This document shows positions 14,280 to 17,818 of a stretch of 17,818 bases of DNA, one piece after another. The DNA is from an uncultured Gemmatimonadales bacterium (GTDB lineage Bacteria > Gemmatimonadota > Gemmatimonadetes > Longimicrobiales > Gaopeijiaceae). Below the pieces are notes generated by a model. It was not told where the DNA came from and did not search any database. It was given only the letters and a program-made list of their open reading frames with translations. Location of the stretch: positions 1 to 17,818 of the forward strand of contig CALJKZ010000226.1 in assembly GCA_937983085.1 (NCBI GenBank). The letters are read 5' to 3'. The translations under genes and the position numbers were made by a program. Each line of letters opens with the position of its first letter. Position 1 is the stretch's first letter.

Positions 14280-16276
14280 CACCGACCTCCCCAAGGCGCC
14301 CACCCTTGCGGGACGTGCTGAGCCGGATTGGACACCGGGGCCCCACGCATCTTCGTGAAGGTCAACCGACTGTCGTGGATCCGGGCATCGATGTCGCACA
14401 CCAACTGGCCCGCGGTCTCGTCACACCGGATGTCGAAGGGGTTTTGAAAGGGGTTGCGCATGCGCCTCGAGTAGGGGCCCGTGGCGATCACCCCGCCGGA
14501 GGGACGCTGCCCTGCGCCGGGCCAAGGCTGGATCTCCCTGCAGCTGCCGTCGTTCGGCCAGCAGTACTTCGTCGAGCCCGAGCAGTCCGCATCCGTCTTG
14601 CAGCCGCCCCAGGGGCCCGCACTCACCTGCCGACGTGGGCTGCCGGCCCGCGCCTGCCGTCGGGCTACGGCCGCGCGCGGGTTTTCAGCCTGCGCCCGAA
14701 ACACGTCGTACTGCTCCGCGCTCGCCGCGGTGCCCGTCCCCGTCCCGAAGGGGTTTCGGTGCTGCGCGAAGCGGCGGTACTGCTGGCGCGTCGCCGGCGT
14801 CCCGGTCCCCGTCCCGAAGGGGTTGGGCGCCGGGCTCGTGGGGCGTGCACCGCAGCCGCAGGGATTCATCACGCACCCGCACGGATTCGCGAGACGGCTG
14901 CGGCCAGGCGGGGGGGCTGCTCCCGCGCCTCCGCAGCAATGCGGCAGCAGTGCCGTCGCCGCCTTGCCGATGTTCTTGGGAATGGGGATCGTGACTTTCC
15001 CCTGCTTGAGCTCCTCGCTGCGACACGGCCCCAGCACACAGTCCCGCGGCGTGGTTTCTCCGGGAGGCATCACCGAGTCGCTCCGCCTCGATTCGCCTGC
15101 GGGCATCACCGAGCCCCGCGACGACGCCATGGCCGCCTCGCGCTGCCGCTCTTGGATCGCCGGCAGCTGCGTGCCCAAAGCACCGCCTGCCGTCGCGCCG
15201 AGCACCGCGCCCGGGGGGCCCCCCAGGGCCGCCCCCAGCGCGCCCCCCGTGGCGATCATGCCCGCCTGCAACGCCCCGCGGGCCGGGTGTTGGGGATTGG
15301 CCTGGGGGTTGCGGAAAAAGGCGCGTGCTCGACCGCGCGGCGCAATCCGGGTCCGAGCCGTCGACCCGAAGGTGGGCGAGACGCTCACCGAAGGCGGCGG
15401 TAGATCGACCGGCCTCACCCGGCCGTCAGATCGCGGGTCGCTTCGGGTCCCGAACCTTGTCCCGAAAGTAGGGGACTTCGTGAGTCGAGCTCGCCCCGGG
15501 GCGCGCGGGGTCAGGCGCCCTCCGGGCATAGACCCCTCCTCGGAGTCGTTGCACTTGCCGGACGGCTCGGCGCAGTACCAGCCGCCGGTGCCACCCGGGT
15601 CTCGGCACCATGTGCTGCCGTGCATCTTCGTCAGCTCGGGCGTTCCCTCGCACCACTGCGGAAGGGGATCTCCCTCGGGGTTGGGCCACCAGGCGCGCTG
15701 CGGCTGCGCGGGCGGAGGGCACGGAAACCATCCGACCTGCGGGTCGTAGCACTGGTCCGGGTCCGCGTACGCACCCCAGGGCGCGTAGTCGGGGTACGTG
15801 TAGTAATACGGGTAGATCGGGTAGTAGCCCCCGTAGAAATGGTGGTGGTGCCCCCGTCCCCGTCCCCCACGCCCTCGCCAGCCTTTGCGCCCGCGCCCAC
15901 GACCGCGACCTCCCCGTCCCCCACGACCCCGTGCGCCACGACCTCGTCCTCCACGGCGACCTCCGCGACCGCGTCCTCCGCGGCCGCCTCCGCGACCTCC
16001 CCGGCCGCCTCGTCCCCCTCGAGGATTGTCCTCGACGTCGTCGAGCTCGACGGGGATCGACCCCACCGGGGCGGTCGGCACTGCGCCTTCGACCTCGAAG
16101 CTCCCTTCGACACCGGGCCAGACGGCCGCGTTGTGGTGTCGGCCGGGACGCGGCGCCGAGCCGTTCCAGGGCCAAAACCCTCCCTGCCACTGGAACGCAC
16201 CCCAAGGGGCTGGGCCGGCGGCCGGGGTGACGCCCACGGTGGGCGGGAAGGGGGCGGGATTGTAGACCCTGGTCAT
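14279..16276 (-). CDS. RGG-box, Tyr-rich, glycine-zipper protein
   Basis: 665 residues. Order: a Pro/Trp/Gly-rich head; an RGG/RG tract at 85-142 (about 55 residues of almost only Gly and Arg); His4 (143-146); a Tyr/Pro-rich tract (147-168, FYGGYYPIYPYYYTYPDY); a Cys/Trp region (176-232); a basic linker; a glycine zipper at 334-370 (MIATGGALGAALGGPPGAVL); CGC pairs (453-466); two 23-residue repeats starting NPFGTGTGT; a four-Cys module at 559-579 (GCKTDADCSGSTKYCW); and a GPYS module. Thirteen of about 18 Asn are in Asn-Pro. RGG boxes bind RNA or DNA and, with Tyr-rich tracts, drive condensation in eukaryotic proteins; here this is inference. AAGGAG (16288-16283) lies six bases before the ATG, and the start overlaps the previous stop as ATGA. 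Confidence 0.88.
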   Translation of the reverse strand: MTRVYNPAPFPPTVGVTPAAGPAPWGAFQWQGGFWPWNGSAPRPGRHHNAAVWPGVEGSFEVEGAVPTAPVGSIPVELDDVEDNPRGGRGGRGGRGGGRGGRGRGGRRGGRGRGARGRGGRGGRGRGRGRKGWRGRGGRGRGHHHHFYGGYYPIYPYYYTYPDYAPWGAYADPDQCYDPQVGWFPCPPPAQPQRAWWPNPEGDPLPQWCEGTPELTKMHGSTWCRDPGGTGGWYCAEPSGKCNDSEEGSMPGGRLTPRAPGRARLTKSPTFGTRFGTRSDPRSDGRVRPVDLPPPSVSVSPTFGSTARTRIAPRGRARAFFRNPQANPQHPARGALQAGMIATGGALGAALGGPPGAVLGATAGGALGTQLPAIQERQREAAMASSRGSVMPAGESRRSDSVMPPGETTPRDCVLGPCRSEELKQGKVTIPIPKNIGKAATALLPHCCGGAGAAPPPGRSRLANPCGCVMNPCGCGARPTSPAPNPFGTGTGTPATRQQYRRFAQHRNPFGTGTGTAASAEQYDVFRAQAENPRAAVARRQARAGSPRRQVSAGPWGGCKTDADCSGSTKYCWPNDGSCREIQPWPGAGQRPSGGVIATGPYSRRMRNPFQNPFDIRCDETAGQLVCDIDARIHDSRLTFTKMRGAPVSNPAQHVPQGWAPWGGR
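14687..14824. repeat. 69-bp tandem repeat coding for the NPFGTGTGT module
   Basis: Two adjacent copies, 14756-14824 and 14687-14755. Each starts (minus strand) with codons for NPFGTGTGT, then an Ala-containing turn, Q-Y-x-x-F and an Ala/Arg/Gln helix. The first 27 bases are nearly the same and the rest has diverged while keeping QY and F. Confidence 0.75.
15851..16024. repeat. Low-complexity DNA coding for the RGG box
   Basis: This is an irregular run of Gly and Arg codons, read on the plus strand as repeated ccncgncc blocks of very high G+C. The units are not in a fixed register (RGG, RG and GRGR are mixed), so it has diverged beyond simple tandem copies. Confidence 0.75.
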
Positions 16277-17262
16277 CGCTGGCTCCTTTGGTTCGAGGAC
16301 CGCGTGGCCCTCCAGTGTTCGACGCCTCCCGCCGCGGCACCGGCCCCGAGGCCCGCACCCAACAGGGGAAGGTTGAGGTTCGACAGTGCGGTGCCCACCG
16401 CCTGGGCTGCGTTCGCCAGCGCGTTGGCGACCACGCCGGGTGGGTTGTGTGCGCGCACCCGGGCCCGGTAGGTGCGGCGCCCGCTGCCCCTTGACCCACG
16501 CGGCTGCGCCGTCGGATGAGGGTTGGTGTCCACGCGCGGCAACGAAAGGTCCTGGCGCGGCGTCGGGGGAGGGGGGCCCACGACCTGGTAGCCGTACACC
16601 GGCTCACACCCCACGTCCTGACCCACTGTCTGGAAGCCATGCGGCTGCGTCTGGCATGGCCACGCGTGAGGGCTCCCCGCCTGCGCGCCGTACCCTTGCT
16701 GTCGCTTCGCCTCCATGATGTTGAGGACGGTGGGGAACACGGCGCGCCCGGGATTGTGCTGTCGCATCTGACGCTGCGCTTGCTTGCGCGTCCGCGGAGC
16801 CGGGTTCGGCATAGGCGGGGCTCCGCCCCATCCCACGCCCAGCTGGGAACGGTCGAGCACCGCCTGCGTCGCGCTCATGTACCCGATCTGGATCGGGCCC
16901 CCTTTCACCAGGTCGGGCGTGCTCCCAGGAAGGCCGGCGATGGGAACCCCGTTGTCGCGGAGCATCACCATCTGGTACCCCAGCCCGTCTCGCATCGACA
17001 CCGTACGTAGCGCCTGCGCCTCTCGAGTTGGGTCGAGGTAGGGGGCCGTCGGGTACCCGTTGTACGCCGCGAGAGGATCCCAGCTTCCCACCTGCGACCC
17101 AGCCCACACGTAGTCGAGCGCCGACTGCATGGGATGCTGGAGGGACGGCACCCGGGCGCGAGGGGACGCGTAGGCTTTCCCGAAGAACGCATTGGCGTCG
17201 TGACGCAGGTCAGGGTGCGCCCCGTTATTGGCCCCGAAGTAAAATCGTGTGCACTGGCTCAT
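16273..17262 (-). CDS. Unknown protein with Ala/Gly hydrophobic C-terminal segment
   Basis: 329 residues. Residues 1-140 look folded (MRDGLGYQMVMLRDNGVPIA, then GGPIQIGYMSATQAVLDRSQ). The middle is Pro/Gln/Arg-rich with a Tyr/Gly patch (EPVYGYQVVGPPPP) and an Arg-rich stretch (254-270). Residues 278-313 form an Ala/Gly-rich hydrophobic segment (LPLLGAGLGAGAAAGG) that could enter a membrane or pack as a glycine zipper. Four Asn-Pro sites lie between the predicted domains. The ATG at 17262 follows the previous TGA by one base with only GGGTGTGAG upstream, so coupling is likely. No family recognised. Confidence 0.87.
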   Translation of the reverse strand: MSQCTRFYFGANNGAHPDLRHDANAFFGKAYASPRARVPSLQHPMQSALDYVWAGSQVGSWDPLAAYNGYPTAPYLDPTREAQALRTVSMRDGLGYQMVMLRDNGVPIAGLPGSTPDLVKGGPIQIGYMSATQAVLDRSQLGVGWGGAPPMPNPAPRTRKQAQRQMRQHNPGRAVFPTVLNIMEAKRQQGYGAQAGSPHAWPCQTQPHGFQTVGQDVGCEPVYGYQVVGPPPPTPRQDLSLPRVDTNPHPTAQPRGSRGSGRRTYRARVRAHNPPGVVANALANAAQAVGTALSNLNLPLLGAGLGAGAAAGGVEHWRATRSSNQRSQR

Positions 17263-17263
17263 C

Positions 17264-17818
17264 TCACACCCACCCCGTCAGTAATGCGCGCATCCACGGC
17301 TGGCGAATCGCGTCGGCGTTGGGCGGACGCGGCGTCGGGGGGGGCGGCGGATAGGCGACCGGGATCCCCTCCCCGTTGAGCAGCACCGCCACGGCCAAGG
17401 CGACCCTCCGTTCGTACTCCGATGCGGCGCCGGTCTGCGTCGGGAAGGGACAGTCCGGTGCTTCCTCCCGTGCGATGGCCGAGGCAAGCGCGGTGGCGTC
17501 GTTGCCGTAGATCCGGCGAAGGTGGCGGAAGCGGGGAAGGAAGCAACTCGCTGCCCAGCGTCCGGTGACCTGAAGTCGCGTGCACTGACGCGACAGGGGG
17601 CGCGGACATGCCTCGGGGTTGTACCAGTAGGGCTGGTACACCGGGTACGGGACCGCGACGGGCAGGTAGGTGTAGGGCGTGTAGTAGTAGGGATCCCAAG
17701 GGTAGACGGACACCGGGTAGCCGCCCCCGTGGAATCCATGCAAGCCACGTCCCCCTCGGCGCCCATCGTGCGGGCGGCTCTTGACGTAGGAGCGCAGCGC
17801 TGCGCGGGAGACCGTTCC
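17264..17818 (-). CDS. RG- and Tyr-rich protein (5' end outside window)
   Basis: The frame is open to the right edge, so the true start lies beyond base 17818; at least 184 codons are coded here. A TTG at 17743 could be taken as a start but it has no ribosome site, and the upstream codons read sensibly (RAALRSYVKSRPHDGRRGGR). Order: a basic RG-rich piece; a His/Gly turn (GLHGFHGGGYP); a Tyr/Pro-rich tract (PWDPYYYTPYTYLPVAVPYP, then VYQPYWYNPEA) with the single Asn-Pro; a helical domain with four Cys; and a Pro-rich patch. The order RG tract, His/Gly, Tyr tract is the same as in the 665-residue protein at 14279-16276, which suggests a shared architecture. Function unknown. Confidence 0.82.
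   Translation of the reverse strand, partial: GTVSRAALRSYVKSRPHDGRRGGRGLHGFHGGGYPVSVYPWDPYYYTPYTYLPVAVPYPVYQPYWYNPEACPRPLSRQCTRLQVTGRWAASCFLPRFRHLRRIYGNDATALASAIAREEAPDCPFPTQTGAASEYERRVALAVAVLLNGEGIPVAYPPPPPTPRPPNADAIRQPWMRALLTGWV

Noticed and set aside
14280..14399. N-terminal extension of the gene at 12525-14279
   Set aside because: It would overlap the neighbour by 40 codons; the ATG at 14279 has GGAGGT at good spacing and a TGATG junction.

Overview
The window is a G+C-rich stretch (about two-thirds G+C by eye) in which every gene I can support lies on the minus strand, so transcription runs from base 17818 towards base 1. I count 19 protein genes: 17 complete, one cut at its 5' end by the right edge, and one cut at its 3' end by the left edge. 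They are packed as one polycistron. Neighbours overlap as ATGA or TGATG (1368-1371, 5827-5830, 10286-10289, 14277-14281, 16273-16276) or are separated by 1-11 bases. The only larger gaps are 9730-9821, 308-373, 11504-11561 and 12495-12524. Several starts have good Shine-Dalgarno sequences, so the host is bacterial. I see no tRNA, rRNA, CRISPR array, transposase, terminase, portal or polymerase gene.

Right-hand block (bases 9187-17818; described here in transcription order): low-complexity, Pro/Gly-rich proteins. A Tyr-rich protein whose N-terminal side is RG-rich comes first. A 329-residue protein with an Ala/Gly hydrophobic tail follows, then a 665-residue protein with an RGG box, a Tyr-rich tract, a glycine zipper and a small Cys module. 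Next are a membrane-anchored 584-residue repeat protein, two more Pro/Cys-containing proteins, a His/Gln-rich protein and a membrane-anchored Gln-rich coiled-coil protein. Short peptide modules recur between these genes, for example PGM...QQTAFP and GPYS.

Middle block (5827-9181): a ChaB-like protein, a membrane-anchored protein with a possible DUF2314-like C-terminus, a second single-pass membrane protein, and a Dps/ferritin-like domain that keeps four ferroxidase ligands and sits behind a 185-residue extension.

Left-hand block (1-5830): a 624-residue glycine-zipper membrane protein with a basic linker, a DUF4314-containing protein, four smaller unknown proteins, most with Lys-rich tracts, and finally a histone H1-like protein built from KKKxx repeats.

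The strongest signal tying the genes together is the dipeptide Asn-Pro. By manual count it occurs about 81 times in roughly 5,830 residues and in 16 of 19 proteins, and in several proteins half or more of all asparagines are followed by proline. This suggests that one machine or process acts on all these products, such as maturation cleavage or docking to a common partner. My inference is that the window is a structural or particle-protein operon of an undescribed phage or virus-like element, perhaps one with a membrane. It would infect a G+C-rich bacterium, possibly related to Myxococcota, because the small Cys modules resemble those common in myxobacterial secreted proteins. No hallmark gene is present to prove this, and a plasmid or chromosomal locus is not excluded.
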